A stretch of DNA of 35,106 nucleotides from CAYLSV01 sp964386435 (GCA_964386435.1 CAYLSV010000037.1:1-35106); one strand, 5' to 3'. Shown: positions 23,338-32,159, counted from the first letter of the stretch. Translations and numbers: made by a program. Notes: generated by a model not told the origin, from the letters alone.

Positions 23338-24378
23338 ATGAGCATGAACGGCCGGACCTTCTCGAACATTTGGGCATCCCGCCGCCCCTTCAGGGGGACG
23401 GGCGGCGGATGCCTTTTGGCGCTGCTGCTGGCCTTGCCGGCGGCGGGGCAGACGCAGCCGGCGACGCAGGCCCCGCCCGGCCAGCCGCCGCTGGGTGATC
23501 CGTTTGGCCTCGGCGGCCAGCCGCCACAACAGGGCGGCACCGGCTCGCCGTTCTGGGGCGGCAACGGCGGCGAGGGCAACGGCAGCCTGCCGATCGGCGA
23601 GTACCCGGCGGCCCAGGTGGACCGGGTGCCGCAGGCGCTGGCGTTGGTGCAGCGACTGGAGTGGACAAGGCTCACGCTGCGGCAGGATCTGAGTCGCCGA
23701 ATCGCTGAAAAACAGCGGGAATTCGAGCGCCGCGAGGACGTCGTCGCCGCCACCGAGCGGGAGCGGACGGCGTGGCAGGATTATCAATCGGCCCGGCAGG
23801 ATGTGCTGGCCCGGCTGCTGGACGATCCCGATTATGCCGCCGCGGCGAAATTGACCGCTCAACTCGATCGGCAGCTTGATTCGTTGCACCGCCGCGATGC
23901 CGCCCCGAGCGTGCGGCAGCCTGTGGCCGAGGCCAAACTGTCGTACGCCCGAACGATGTCGGAGATGGAAACCGCCGCCCTGGCCGCCAACGGCGAGGCC
24001 GACTCGGCCCGGCGGCGTTACCTGGAGGCCGGGGCACAGCTGGCTGACCTCCAGCAGCAGCAGGCCCGAGCGTTGGAAGGTGACGAGGAACTCGCGCAAA
24101 TTCGGCAGAGTCTGCGGCAGCTCCGCATCGAGTACCTGACGGCCGTGGAATACGCCCGCGGCCTGATCGACGCCGCCGACATCGCGGTGGATTACCAAGC
24201 GTTCACGCTCCGCAACAACCGCTTCCGCCCGGTCTACGGCTTCGGCGGCTATGGCAATTTCGGCGGCTTCTACGGCGGCTACGGCTACGGCGGCGTTGTC
24301 GGCTTTCCACAACTCGGCCCCGGCGTGGTGCCCGGCGTGACCTTCACGCCGTACGACCGCGGCCACCTGGTGCGGTGA
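23338..24378 (+). CDS. Secreted coiled-coil protein with Gly/Tyr-rich tail, unknown
   Basis: 346 residues. A long basic start leads into a hydrophobic core (CLLALLLALPAAGQ, about 25-38), probably a signal peptide. Next comes a Gly/Pro/Gln-rich linker (40-90), then a long helical, coiled-coil-like region (about 95-275) rich in Arg, Gln, Glu and Ala, and a tail with the repeat GFGGYGNFGGFYGGYGYGG. The same architecture (signal, linker, coiled coil, Gly/Tyr tail) is common among uncharacterised planctomycete envelope proteins. No family recognised. A second ATG at 23344 is equally likely as the start. Confidence 0.7.
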   Translation: MSMNGRTFSNIWASRRPFRGTGGGCLLALLLALPAAGQTQPATQAPPGQPPLGDPFGLGGQPPQQGGTGSPFWGGNGGEGNGSLPIGEYPAAQVDRVPQALALVQRLEWTRLTLRQDLSRRIAEKQREFERREDVVAATERERTAWQDYQSARQDVLARLLDDPDYAAAAKLTAQLDRQLDSLHRRDAAPSVRQPVAEAKLSYARTMSEMETAALAANGEADSARRRYLEAGAQLADLQQQQARALEGDEELAQIRQSLRQLRIEYLTAVEYARGLIDAADIAVDYQAFTLRNNRFRPVYGFGGYGNFGGFYGGYGYGGVVGFPQLGPGVVPGVTFTPYDRGHLVR

Positions 24379-24405
24379 GGCACGGCCAAGGAGCGGACAT
24401 CGCTG

Positions 24406-24500
24406 GAGCCCCCACCGCCGCGTAGCGGCGGGGGCTACGCCCGCAACTTGAGCACATCGAAGAGCGTGTGTGGCCCCGCCGCTACGCGGCGGTGGGGGGC
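24406..24500. repeat. REPIN-like inverted pair, family B
   Basis: The first palindrome AGCCCCCACCGC (24407-24418) pairs with GCGGCGGGGGCT (24425-24436) with one mismatch and is followed by ACGCCC, giving GTAG-CCCC on the reverse strand. The second (24472-24500, CCCCGCCGC-TAC-GCGGCGG core) is in the opposite orientation, 34 bases away. The right flank CTTCAGCGACGCCCG equals that of the hairpin at 145-193. The pair lies between two convergent genes (stops 24378 and 24574). Confidence 0.82.
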
Positions 24501-24573
24501 TTCAGCGACGCCCGTCTTCTTCAGATTCTCCCGAGCGTCAGCATCCGCCTCGCATCGTTAGCGGTGCCTGTTG

Positions 24574-25485
24574 TCAGGCGGCGAAGGTGCTGGGGTCTTC
24601 GGGGTCGACGCGGAGGAAGCGTTTGATGCGGCTGGTCAGCGACGCCATGTCGTAGTCGCCTTGCAAATCGACGGGGAGGAAGACGCCTTGGTTGTGGTCG
24701 CTGGCGAGGATCAGGTGGCGGTCGGCATTGACGAAGTAGCCGAATTCTTGAGGTTGGTGGCCGGTGATGACGATTTTGGCGTTCATGTGGTCGGCGAACT
24801 TGGCGGCCGTGTCGTCACCCATGCCGCGGCCCCAGATGAGTTGGTAGGCGGGGCCAATCTTGCGTTTGTAGTCCGGACCGGTCAGGCGGGGGCGGTCGAA
24901 GACGGTGAAGTCGAAGGCGTCGATCTGCTCGTCGCTGGGCAGGGAGTGGGTGATTAGCAGCCCGCCGGGCGTGCTGACGGCCAGCGGCAGGCCGACGTAA
25001 AATTGCGTAAGGGCTGAATCGACGAGTCCCCGGCCGCTGCCGAAGTCGCGTTTGAGGGCCTTGGTGAACGCCTCACACACGCCCACACCGCCCTTCATGA
25101 TGCCCTCGCCGTGGATCTGGGCGAGGTCGTGGTTGGCGAGGATGAAGTGGACCTGCTCCGGGTAATCGGCCTTCAGGCACGCCGCCTGGTACAGCATCTT
25201 CCAGCTGTCCTCGGCCCCCGTCTCATCGACGTAGCTGCCGTGGATCAGCTCGTGCAGCAGCAGATGCCGCCGCGGGTTGTTGGGTAGATCGGCGGCTTGC
25301 ACCAGCTTGCGGAAGTTGGTGCGGTGGTCGTGGAGGTCGCCGGTGATCCACAGTTCGCCCTCGCCGGCGAGCCGGATGATCTGCCCCTCGCGGAAGGGGT
25401 CCATCTGGTTCTCGTCGTGGGCCGTCTCAAAAGCCTCCACGGCCTCCTCGGCACTGACATCGGACACGTCGGCAAGTTCGCTCAT
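24574..25485 (-). CDS. Metallophosphoesterase (calcineurin-like)
   Basis: A 303-residue hydrolase of phosphate esters, substrate unknown. Metal-site motifs in order: ITGDLHDH (48-54, the GDxH block), LLLHELIHGSYVDE (76-89, in the place of the usual GDxxDRG and with His instead of the bridging Asp), ANHD (117-120, the GNHD block) and VITGHQP (about 251-257, the GHxx block). Variants of the second block are known in the superfamily, but the missing Asp is notable. Start ATG 25485 is preferred because upstream residues look non-coding. It follows the DUF5615 gene by 49 bases in the same direction, so the three genes may share a transcript. Confidence 0.82.
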   Translation of the reverse strand: MSELADVSDVSAEEAVEAFETAHDENQMDPFREGQIIRLAGEGELWITGDLHDHRTNFRKLVQAADLPNNPRRHLLLHELIHGSYVDETGAEDSWKMLYQAACLKADYPEQVHFILANHDLAQIHGEGIMKGGVGVCEAFTKALKRDFGSGRGLVDSALTQFYVGLPLAVSTPGGLLITHSLPSDEQIDAFDFTVFDRPRLTGPDYKRKIGPAYQLIWGRGMGDDTAAKFADHMNAKIVITGHQPQEFGYFVNADRHLILASDHNQGVFLPVDLQGDYDMASLTSRIKRFLRVDPEDPSTFAA

Positions 25486-25534
25486 GACGGGGCCATCGTA
25501 CAACCTGTCTGCGATCGGCGTTCGCAGGGACCAA

Positions 25535-25897
25535 TCAATCGACGTCCCGCGCTTGCACGATGGTGACGACGCCACCGGCCTCCACGGCGGCGAAGAGGAA
25601 GTCGCCGCTTCGTTCAATGGCTTCCTTGATTGTCGTGGCGACCCGCTCCAATTCGGCAAGAACCGGCCGCGGCAGATTTAACTCGATCACCGGAAGCGGC
25701 AGCGCGTCGAGCCGGTGTTGGTGGCGGATGTTCTTATCCACCGTGAGCATCAGGTCGAACCCGCGTCGCTTCGCCTCTTCGAGCAGCTCCCCGTTCCGGA
25801 GCTGGCCGAGGCCGATATGGCTGGTGTGCCACACCTCGTGGTCGGGCAGTGAGTGGCGAAATGGCCTGGGCACGCAGTGGTCGAGCAGAATCTTCAT
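25535..25897 (-). CDS. DUF5615 PIN-like toxin candidate
   Basis: A 120-residue protein with the DUF5615 (PIN-like) pattern: MKILLDHCVPRPFR at the start (Asp6), GLGQLRNGELLEEAKRRGFDLMLTVDKNI in the middle, with the acidic residues Glu and Asp expected to hold the metal, and an RPVLAELERV-like helix. Members are typically the second gene of a pair with a DUF433 protein and are regarded as putative RNase toxins; activity has seldom been tested. Its ATG overlaps the stop of the DUF433 gene by four bases (ATGA), which supports coupled expression as a toxin-antitoxin module. Confidence 0.82.
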   Translation of the reverse strand: MKILLDHCVPRPFRHSLPDHEVWHTSHIGLGQLRNGELLEEAKRRGFDLMLTVDKNIRHQHRLDALPLPVIELNLPRPVLAELERVATTIKEAIERSGDFLFAAVEAGGVVTIVQARDVD

Positions 25898-26217
25898 CCC
25901 TCACGGCTCAGCTTGTCGTTCAGGATAAAGTCATTGAATCGATCCCGCACATGGTCGAGCACGGCCGCGACCTGCACCAGAGTGATGGGCGGAAAATGAT
26001 CGAGGAATTCCTCCACCGGCACCTCGACGGCCAAGTGGTCGAACAAATGCGTCACCGGCACGCGGGTGTCGCGGAAGCACACCTGCCCGCCCATCCGCTT
26101 GGGGTTGGCCCAGACGTGCGGGAACAGCGGGTGATCCGAGGGCACCAGCTCGATATCCTCGAGCGGCACGATCTCGATCGGCTTGCGAGTCGCCTTCTTT
26201 TCGGTCAACACGGCCAT
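25894..26217 (-). CDS. DUF433 antitoxin-like protein
   Basis: A 107-residue protein with the DUF433 core: HPLFPHVWANPKRMGGQVCF followed by RDTRVPVTHLFDHLA and then EEFLDHFPPITLVQVAAVLD, matching the usual NPKRMGGxP-x-IxGTRVPV-x-L and FPxLTxEQVxAAL pattern (a winged-helix-like, putative DNA-binding fold). DUF433 proteins are the usual partners of DUF5615 PIN-like proteins and probably repress their own promoter. ATG 26217 is preferred over an upstream ATG because it starts where the family does. Divergent from the GH-GT2 gene, with 93 bases between. Confidence 0.85.
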   Translation of the reverse strand: MAVLTEKKATRKPIEIVPLEDIELVPSDHPLFPHVWANPKRMGGQVCFRDTRVPVTHLFDHLAVEVPVEEFLDHFPPITLVQVAAVLDHVRDRFNDFILNDKLSREG

Positions 26218-26310
26218 GGTGTCGGATACTACGGGGCCGCGTGAGAGGATGAGCGACATCTCGGGTCAAGCTTCGCCGTGGCGGTGGATGTTGTAGACTG
26301 CTGCTGCCGC

Positions 26311-29088
26311 ATGGAACGACGGGACGACTTGACGCCGATTGCCACCGCCCACCCTGCCACGCCCGCTGCCGGTCGCAGCCGGGTGGCGGCGGCGTCGGAT
26401 CGGGTGCGGCGGGACGGGAAGTTCTTCCGGCTCGGCGGGCAGAAGTGGTACTGCCGCGGGTACACGTATGGGCCGTTCACGCCGCAGGCAGAGGATCCGG
26501 ACCAGCACCCGCTGCCGGCGCCGGAGCAGGTGCGAATCGACTTCGCCCAGATCATGGAGGGCGGGGCAAACTGTGTACGGCTGTACCACGTGCCGCCGCG
26601 GTGGCTGCTGGACGAGGCGGAGGCGGCGGGGCTGAAGCTGCTGGTCGACGTGCCGTGGCCGAAGAACCAGACGTTCCACGACGACGACACGGTCCACGAC
26701 GCGGCGGTGGGGGCGGTGCGGAAGGCGGCCGAGGCGATCGCCGGGTCGCCGGCGCTGTTCGCGTTCAGCATCGCCAACGAGATCCCGGCCGACATCGTCC
26801 GCTACATTGGGGCCGACCGGGTCGCCGATCTGCTCGACGAGATGACAGCGGCGGTGAAGAAGGTCTGCCCCGACTGCCTGGTCACGTTCGCCAACTACCC
26901 CTCCACCGAGTACCTCGACCCGGCGGGGCCGGACTTTGTGACGTTCAACGTCTACCTGCACGACGAGGAGACGATGCGGCGATACCTCGCCCGCTTGCAG
27001 ATGATCGCCGGCGAGCGGCCGCTGATGATCGGCGAGTACGGCATCGACACGTTCCGCGAAGCCGATCCCGCCGAGCAGGCAATCGTGCTGAAGCGGCAGC
27101 TTATCGCAGCCTTCGACGAGGGCGTGGCGGGATTATTCGTCTTCAGCCACAGCGACGAGTGGTTCACCCACGGCGCGCTCATCCACGACTGGGCCTTCGG
27201 CGTCACGACGGCCGAGCGGGACGAGGACGGCCGGCGGGTCAAGAAGCCGGCGTTCGACGCGGTGGCCGAGGTGTTCCGCCGGGTGCCGCAGACGGCCGAC
27301 GAGGAGCTGCCGCGGGTCAGCGTTATCATCTGCAGCTACAACGGCGGCGGCACCGTCGAGAGCTGCCTCGACTCGATGCGCCGCATCAACTACCCCGACT
27401 ACGAGGTCATCTTCGTGGATGACGGCAGCACCGACCACACGCAGGACATCCTCAAAAAGTTCGAGGCCGACCCGGTCTTTTCGCCCAAGCTCCGCAACAT
27501 CAAGCAGCCCAACCGCGGCCTTTCCGTCGCCCGCAACGTCGGCATGGAGGCGGCGACCGGCGAGGTGATTATCTACACCGACTCCGACTGCGAGGCGGAT
27601 GAAGATTGGCTGTACCAGGTGGCGCTGCAGCTCAAACGGTCGGGCCACGTCGGGCTCGGCGGGCCGAATTTGATCCCGGACGAGGGGAGCTGGGTCGCCG
27701 ACTGCGTGGGGCTGAGTCCCGGCGGGCCGACGCACGTGATGATCGACGACCGCACGGCCGAGCACGTGCCGGGGTGCAACATGGCGTTCTATCGTTGGGC
27801 GGCCAAAGAGGTCGACGGCTTCGACAGCCAGTTCCGCAAGGCCGGCGACGATGTCGACTTCATCTGGCGACTGCAAAATCGCGGCTACTCCATCGGCTTC
27901 GCCCCGGCGGCGCAGGTTTGGCATTACCGTCGCAACACCGTGGAGGCGTACCTCAAGCAACAAAAAGGCTACGGCGAGGCCGAGGCGCTGCTGAAGTACA
28001 AGCACCCGGATCGCTTCAACACGCTCGGCAGCGCGCACTGGCGCGGCCGGATCTACGGTGGCGACCAGATTGGCGTGCGCATCGGCCGCGACGTCATCTA
28101 CCACGGCACCTGGGGCACGGGCCTGTTCCAGACCATCTACCGCCGCCCGGCGTCGCTGACGGCGCAAATGCTGATGAGCGTCGAGTGGCATTTGCTCACG
28201 TTGTTCGTCGGCGTGTTGGGGCTCGCGTTCGTGCCGCTGCTTTGGGTGGCGCTCATGATGGCCCTCGTGCCGATCGCGCTCTCGATCGTTGCGGCGTGGC
28301 AGGCGCCGGCCCCGCGGCACCAGTCGATCTGGACCCGGCCGCTCATCGCCTACCTGCACTGGCGGCAACCGATCACCCGCGGCCTGGCCCGGTACACCGT
28401 CCGGTTGGCTCAAAAGGAGCTCTCGCAAGAGGCCCGCGCGCACCGCAAGAACCAGAAGTTCCCGTTTGCCCAGGGCGATCGCGGCGTCCTCGTCTACTGG
28501 GCCACCGCCCACGACGCCCACGACCGACACCAGCTCCTGGAGGCCGTGGCGAGTGAGGCCCGTAAGGCCGGGTTGCGGTTCCGCGTCGACTCCGGCTGGG
28601 TGCCGTACGACATCGAGATCTACGGCAACCGGTGGGTGAAGGTGCAGCTGCTGAGCGTCACCGAGTACCATGCGACCGGGCTGCTCACGAAGATCAAGGT
28701 CAACATCCGCCCCAGCGGCTTCGCCTTGGTCATCGGCGCGGGCTTGCTGATCCTGACGATCATGCTGCTGGCCCTCGTCTGGCCGTTCAGCCGCGTCGCC
28801 ATCCTGCTGCCGCTGGCGTGGAGCTGCGTCTACCTGATCAGCAAATGGCGGATCCGCGGCCCCATCCTCGGCCTCATCGACACCGCCGCCCTCAAAACCG
28901 GCTTCTACCAAGTCTGGACCACCAAGGACGCCCCCGAACCAACGGAAGACGCCACACCCCCACCACCCCCCAGCGGCAACCTGCCCGAGGACGACGACGA
29001 ACCGGAGCCACCTTCAGTCACTGCGGCATCGGTTCCAGCCGTCGCCACGACGCCCGTCTCGCCGCGAGCGAGGTTGGAGGACCTCTGA
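26311..29088 (+). CDS. Glycoside hydrolase-like / family 2 glycosyltransferase fusion
   Basis: A 925-residue protein joining two carbohydrate domains. Residues about 30-325 look like a TIM-barrel hydrolase of the GH2/GH5 clan: GQKWYCRGYTYGPF, NCVRLYHVPPRWLLDEAEAAG, then SIANEIP (acid/base Glu about 156) and MIGEYGIDTF (nucleophile Glu about 242). Residues about 334-600 are a GT2 domain: RVSVIICSYNGGGTVESCLD, VDDGSTDHT, TDSDCEADEDWL, and GCNMAFYR with KAGDDVDFIWRL. Membrane helices lie at about 625-660 and 804-850, and the end is Pro/Glu-rich. Such fusions could trim and extend a polysaccharide at the membrane, but the substrate is unknown. ATG 26311 is taken; GTG 26278 is an alternative. Confidence 0.85.
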   Translation: MERRDDLTPIATAHPATPAAGRSRVAAASDRVRRDGKFFRLGGQKWYCRGYTYGPFTPQAEDPDQHPLPAPEQVRIDFAQIMEGGANCVRLYHVPPRWLLDEAEAAGLKLLVDVPWPKNQTFHDDDTVHDAAVGAVRKAAEAIAGSPALFAFSIANEIPADIVRYIGADRVADLLDEMTAAVKKVCPDCLVTFANYPSTEYLDPAGPDFVTFNVYLHDEETMRRYLARLQMIAGERPLMIGEYGIDTFREADPAEQAIVLKRQLIAAFDEGVAGLFVFSHSDEWFTHGALIHDWAFGVTTAERDEDGRRVKKPAFDAVAEVFRRVPQTADEELPRVSVIICSYNGGGTVESCLDSMRRINYPDYEVIFVDDGSTDHTQDILKKFEADPVFSPKLRNIKQPNRGLSVARNVGMEAATGEVIIYTDSDCEADEDWLYQVALQLKRSGHVGLGGPNLIPDEGSWVADCVGLSPGGPTHVMIDDRTAEHVPGCNMAFYRWAAKEVDGFDSQFRKAGDDVDFIWRLQNRGYSIGFAPAAQVWHYRRNTVEAYLKQQKGYGEAEALLKYKHPDRFNTLGSAHWRGRIYGGDQIGVRIGRDVIYHGTWGTGLFQTIYRRPASLTAQMLMSVEWHLLTLFVGVLGLAFVPLLWVALMMALVPIALSIVAAWQAPAPRHQSIWTRPLIAYLHWRQPITRGLARYTVRLAQKELSQEARAHRKNQKFPFAQGDRGVLVYWATAHDAHDRHQLLEAVASEARKAGLRFRVDSGWVPYDIEIYGNRWVKVQLLSVTEYHATGLLTKIKVNIRPSGFALVIGAGLLILTIMLLALVWPFSRVAILLPLAWSCVYLISKWRIRGPILGLIDTAALKTGFYQVWTTKDAPEPTEDATPPPPPSGNLPEDDDEPEPPSVTAASVPAVATTPVSPRARLEDL

Positions 29089-29127
29089 AGTTTGCGGCTA
29101 TGCCTCGCAGGGTGTAACATTCCACCG

Positions 29128-29409
29128 GTGGCCCCAGAGCAAGAAGCGTTGCTGCGGCGTGTGGATGCCTTGATCGTTCGCACGACGGAGCTGACGGGCG
29201 ACCGCCGCAGCCTGGAACTGGCGGCCTCGGACGCGCTGCTTGTGCAGTGTGATGAGGCGGAGGAAGCGGCATTGGTGTTGAGCGGCGTGCGGGATCAGGT
29301 GACGGAGGCGACGGCCGACGCGCTGGTGCCCGTGCTGGAGCTGATGGCCGACAGCCTGAAGATCAGGCTCGATCAACTTGCGTGGTCGTTGGCGGGCGAA
29401 GGTTTCTGA
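29128..29409 (+). CDS. Small helical protein, unknown
   Basis: About 93 residues from GTG 29128 (an in-frame ATG at 29092 is less likely because it overlaps the region just after the previous stop). The sequence is acidic and Leu/Ala-rich with helix-like periodicity (EEAALVLSGVRDQVTEATADAL). No domain recognised. It lies 22 bases before the XRE gene in the same direction, so the two and the glycosyltransferase gene probably form one transcription unit. The size and place just ahead of a regulator would fit a small partner protein, but nothing shows that. Confidence 0.5.
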   Translation: MAPEQEALLRRVDALIVRTTELTGDRRSLELAASDALLVQCDEAEEAALVLSGVRDQVTEATADALVPVLELMADSLKIRLDQLAWSLAGEGF

Positions 29410-29430
29410 ATTCTCGACGGGAGGACCGGC

Positions 29431-29769
29431 ATGAACCAATTGCAGAACGTGATCGGCTTGAACATCAAGGTCATCCGCCAGGCCCGGCGGCTGTCGCTCC
29501 GCGACGTGGCCGAGTCGTGCGGTATCGGCATCTCCCACCTCTCTCAGGTCGAGCGGGGCGTGAAGGGGGCGAGCGACGAGGTGCTGCGACAGATCGACGC
29601 GAAGCTCGGGCTGCCCAGCGGCTTCCTTGCCAGCTTGCCCACTCGGACCAGCCCTGACCACGCCGATGAGAACTGGCGGGCTCTGCGGCGGGTGACAGAC
29701 GACCTCGCCTCGGCACTCGATCGTTTGGACCGGCGTCTGGCGAGGTTGCCGGAGCCGGCGCATGCCTGA
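29431..29769 (+). CDS. XRE-family helix-turn-helix regulator
   Basis: A 112-residue protein with an N-terminal HTH_3 domain (about 9-65): GLNIKVIRQARRLSLRDVAE, then SCGIGISHLSQVERG, the classical Cro/C1 turn and recognition helix. The rest (about 70-112) is a charged helix, perhaps for dimers. A good ribosome site (GGGAGG) lies six bases before ATG 29431. The stop overlaps the start of the glycosyltransferase gene by eight bases, so the regulator is probably co-expressed with it and may control the unit including itself. Confidence 0.87.
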   Translation: MNQLQNVIGLNIKVIRQARRLSLRDVAESCGIGISHLSQVERGVKGASDEVLRQIDAKLGLPSGFLASLPTRTSPDHADENWRALRRVTDDLASALDRLDRRLARLPEPAHA

Positions 29770-30952
29770 CAAACTTCGCATCATCGTCGGCGGGCTCGTC
29801 GGGCAGTACCCGCTGGGCGGGGTGGCGTGGGATTATTTTCACTACGTCCTGGGGCTTGCGGAGCTGGGGCACGAGGTCTATTACCACGAGGACACTTGGA
29901 CCTGGCCGTTCAACCCCGTGGGCGGCTACCCGGTGGACGACCCGGCGTACACGGCCGACTTCATCGGCAACTTTTTCCGCCGCTACGCCCCGGAGTTGGC
30001 CGAGCGGTGGTGCTACGTGCTGCTGCACGACAAGCACCTCGGCATCCAGAAGCCGGCGTGGGATGACATTTGTCGCACAGCCGACGTCTACCTGAACGTC
30101 AGTGGGGCGTGCTTCCTGCCTGACGAGCTGGGGCCAAACTGCCGCAGGGTCTTCATCGACACCGACCCCGGCTACAACCAGATCCTGATGGCCACCCGGC
30201 CGGCGTGGTCAGAACACGTCGACCGCTGGGTCAGCGACATTCAGCAGCACGACGTGCACCTGACCTACGCCGAGAACATCCACGGCGACGACTGCCTGAT
30301 CCCGAAGGTGGGCATCGACTGGGTGCCGACGCGGTGCGTCGTGACGCTGCCGCCGTGGCAACGGGTGAAGGAGGCCACGCCCCCGCCGGGCGGGCCGTTC
30401 ACCACCGTCATGACCTGGCGGCACTTCAACGGCCCAGTCGAGTGGCAGGGCACGAAGTACCACGCCAAGGTCGAGGAGTTCGACAAGTTCTTCGACCTCC
30501 CCCGGCGAACCAAGGTGCCGCTGGAGCTGGCCGTTGCCGGCAGCACCTACGACCCCGAGGCCGTCCGGCAAGGCGGTTGGCAGTTCGCCCGGGCGCTGCC
30601 GGTTTCGGTGACGCCGGAGGGTTATCAGGATTACATCATGTGCTCCGTCGGCGAGTGGAGCGTGGCGAAAAACATCTACGTCGCCACCCGCAGCGGCTGG
30701 TTCAGCTGCCGCACCGCCTGCTACCTCGCCGCCGGCCGCCCGGCCGTGGTGCAGGACACGGCGTGGAGCAAAACCCTGCCCCCGACCCGCGGCTGCCAAG
30801 CCTTCACCACCACCGACGAAGCCGTCGCCGCCCTCAACCGTGCCGCCGCCGACCCCAAAGCCGCCGCCGAATCGGCCTACGAGACGGCCCGCGAGCACCT
30901 CGCACCCGACCGTGTGCTGACGCGCATGCTGGACGACATCGGTTCAACTTGA
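29762..30952 (+). CDS. Glycosyltransferase (CgeB/GT-B-like)
   Basis: A 396-residue cytosolic GT-B-type glycosyltransferase. Evidence: the N-terminal Rossmann-like start LRIIVGGLVGQYPLGGVAWD, LAELGHEVYYHEDT, and in the C-half EGYQDYIMCSVGEWSVAKN, RSGWFSCRTACYLAAGRPAVVQDT (the sugar-nucleotide binding block), followed by TTDEAVAALNRAAADP and YETAREHLAPDRVLTRMLDD, as in CgeB/family 1-like enzymes. The donor and acceptor are unknown. It overlaps the XRE gene by eight bases, and the GH-GT2 fusion lies upstream, so glycan modification of the envelope is likely. No signal peptide is seen. Confidence 0.82.
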   Translation: MPDKLRIIVGGLVGQYPLGGVAWDYFHYVLGLAELGHEVYYHEDTWTWPFNPVGGYPVDDPAYTADFIGNFFRRYAPELAERWCYVLLHDKHLGIQKPAWDDICRTADVYLNVSGACFLPDELGPNCRRVFIDTDPGYNQILMATRPAWSEHVDRWVSDIQQHDVHLTYAENIHGDDCLIPKVGIDWVPTRCVVTLPPWQRVKEATPPPGGPFTTVMTWRHFNGPVEWQGTKYHAKVEEFDKFFDLPRRTKVPLELAVAGSTYDPEAVRQGGWQFARALPVSVTPEGYQDYIMCSVGEWSVAKNIYVATRSGWFSCRTACYLAAGRPAVVQDTAWSKTLPPTRGCQAFTTTDEAVAALNRAAADPKAAAESAYETAREHLAPDRVLTRMLDDIGST

Positions 30953-31118
30953 CGCATCTGCGAGAGTCTGCACGTCGTTTCGCCGCCCCTGAAGCTTGTT
31001 CAGTAGCTCGGGTGCACCGATTCTTCACCACGGCACGGATCTTGCAACGCCTTGGCGCTGCCGGATTTGTAGTGTGGTGGCCCAGCGCTTCATCTGTTGA
31101 CGCCGATACGAGCCTCTC

Positions 31119-31325
31119 ATGACCCTCCATGCCCAGCAACTCCCGCCCAGTCCCCCGCCCTCGCCCGAAGAGAGCCAGGGCGATGTGGAGACGCTCCGCC
31201 AACAGCAGCAGCGGCTCATGGAGCTGCTGGGCACCCGCGATCCGGGCAAGCTTGAGCACGACGTCCGCAACGTCCTCAACGAGCTGAACCTGCTCCGCAA
31301 GCTCGCCGAACTCGACGGCGAGTGA
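31119..31325 (+). CDS. Small conserved-looking protein, unknown
   Basis: 68 residues: Pro-rich, low-complexity start (PPSPPPSPEES), then a helical part with QQQQRLMELLGTRDPGKLEHDVRN and a Leu-rich end (LNELNLLRKLAEL), likely a short coiled coil. Codon use matches the neighbours and the stop lies 36 bases before fabI, suggesting co-transcription. No family recognised. The Pro-rich N-terminus may be partly untranslated if a later start is used, for example near residue 34 (Met in RLMELL). Confidence 0.45.
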   Translation: MTLHAQQLPPSPPPSPEESQGDVETLRQQQQRLMELLGTRDPGKLEHDVRNVLNELNLLRKLAELDGE

Positions 31326-31361
31326 TGACGCCTCGGCGGTGAGCTGCGTAGGCTGCGGGCC

Positions 31362-32159
31362 ATGTCCGACGCCGCCCCGCAACTGCTCGCCGGCAAAACC
31401 GGCCTGATCCTCAACATCGCCAACGACCGCTCGATCGCTTGGCACATCGCCAACCAGTGCGCCGCCGCCGGGGCCACCTGCGGCTACGGCTTCTTGCCCG
31501 TCGAGAAGATGGAACGCCGCGCCCGCAAGGCGCTGGATCAACTACCCCTCGACGACGACTACTTCTTGCAAGGCTGCGACGTCGGCAACGACGACAGCAT
31601 CGCCGACTACTTCGAAGCCGCCGGCGAGCGATTTGGCAAGATCGACTTCCTCGTCCACTCGCTCGCCTTCGCCGACCGCACTTATCTCGCCCACGGCAAG
31701 TTCATGGAGACGCCGCGGGAGGTGTTCACGCAGTCCCTGGACATCAGCGCCTACTCGTTGATCGCTCTGGCCCGCGCGGCGGCCCCGTTGATGAACGACG
31801 GCGGCAGCATCCTGGCCCTGACCTACCTCGGCAGCACCAAAGCTGTGCCCGGTTATAACGTCATGGGCGTCGCGAAGGCGGCCTTGGAAAGCACCAGCCG
31901 CTACCTCGCCCTGGAGCTGGGTGAGAAGAACATCCGCGTCAACACCCTCAGCGCCGGCCCGGTCCGCACCCTGTCCGCCATGGCCGTGGGCGGCATCGAC
32001 GAAATGTTTGACCACACCGAAAAGAAGGCCCCGCTCAAACGCAACATCACCGGCGACGAAGTCGGTAAGAACGCCCTCTACCTGCTCAGCGACCTCTCCA
32101 GCGGCGTCACCGGCGAAAACATCTTTGTCGACGCCGGCTTCAACATCGTCGGCCTGTGA
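31362..32159 (+). CDS. fabI: Enoyl-[acyl-carrier-protein] reductase (NADH)
   Basis: A 265-residue enzyme for the last step of each fatty acid elongation cycle. It has the FabI fold and spacing: GLILNIANDRSIAWHIA (cofactor site), DFLVHSLAFA, and LTYLGSTKAVPGYNVMGVAK with Tyr155, Tyr165 and Lys172, the same 10/7 spacing as Tyr146-Tyr156-Lys163 of E. coli FabI. The end TGENIFVDAGFNIVGL is typical. ATG 31362 is the first start before LAGKTGLIL. It stands 36 bases after the small ORF and is followed by the tRNA genes. Confidence 0.93.
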   Translation: MSDAAPQLLAGKTGLILNIANDRSIAWHIANQCAAAGATCGYGFLPVEKMERRARKALDQLPLDDDYFLQGCDVGNDDSIADYFEAAGERFGKIDFLVHSLAFADRTYLAHGKFMETPREVFTQSLDISAYSLIALARAAAPLMNDGGSILALTYLGSTKAVPGYNVMGVAKAALESTSRYLALELGEKNIRVNTLSAGPVRTLSAMAVGGIDEMFDHTEKKAPLKRNITGDEVGKNALYLLSDLSSGVTGENIFVDAGFNIVGL

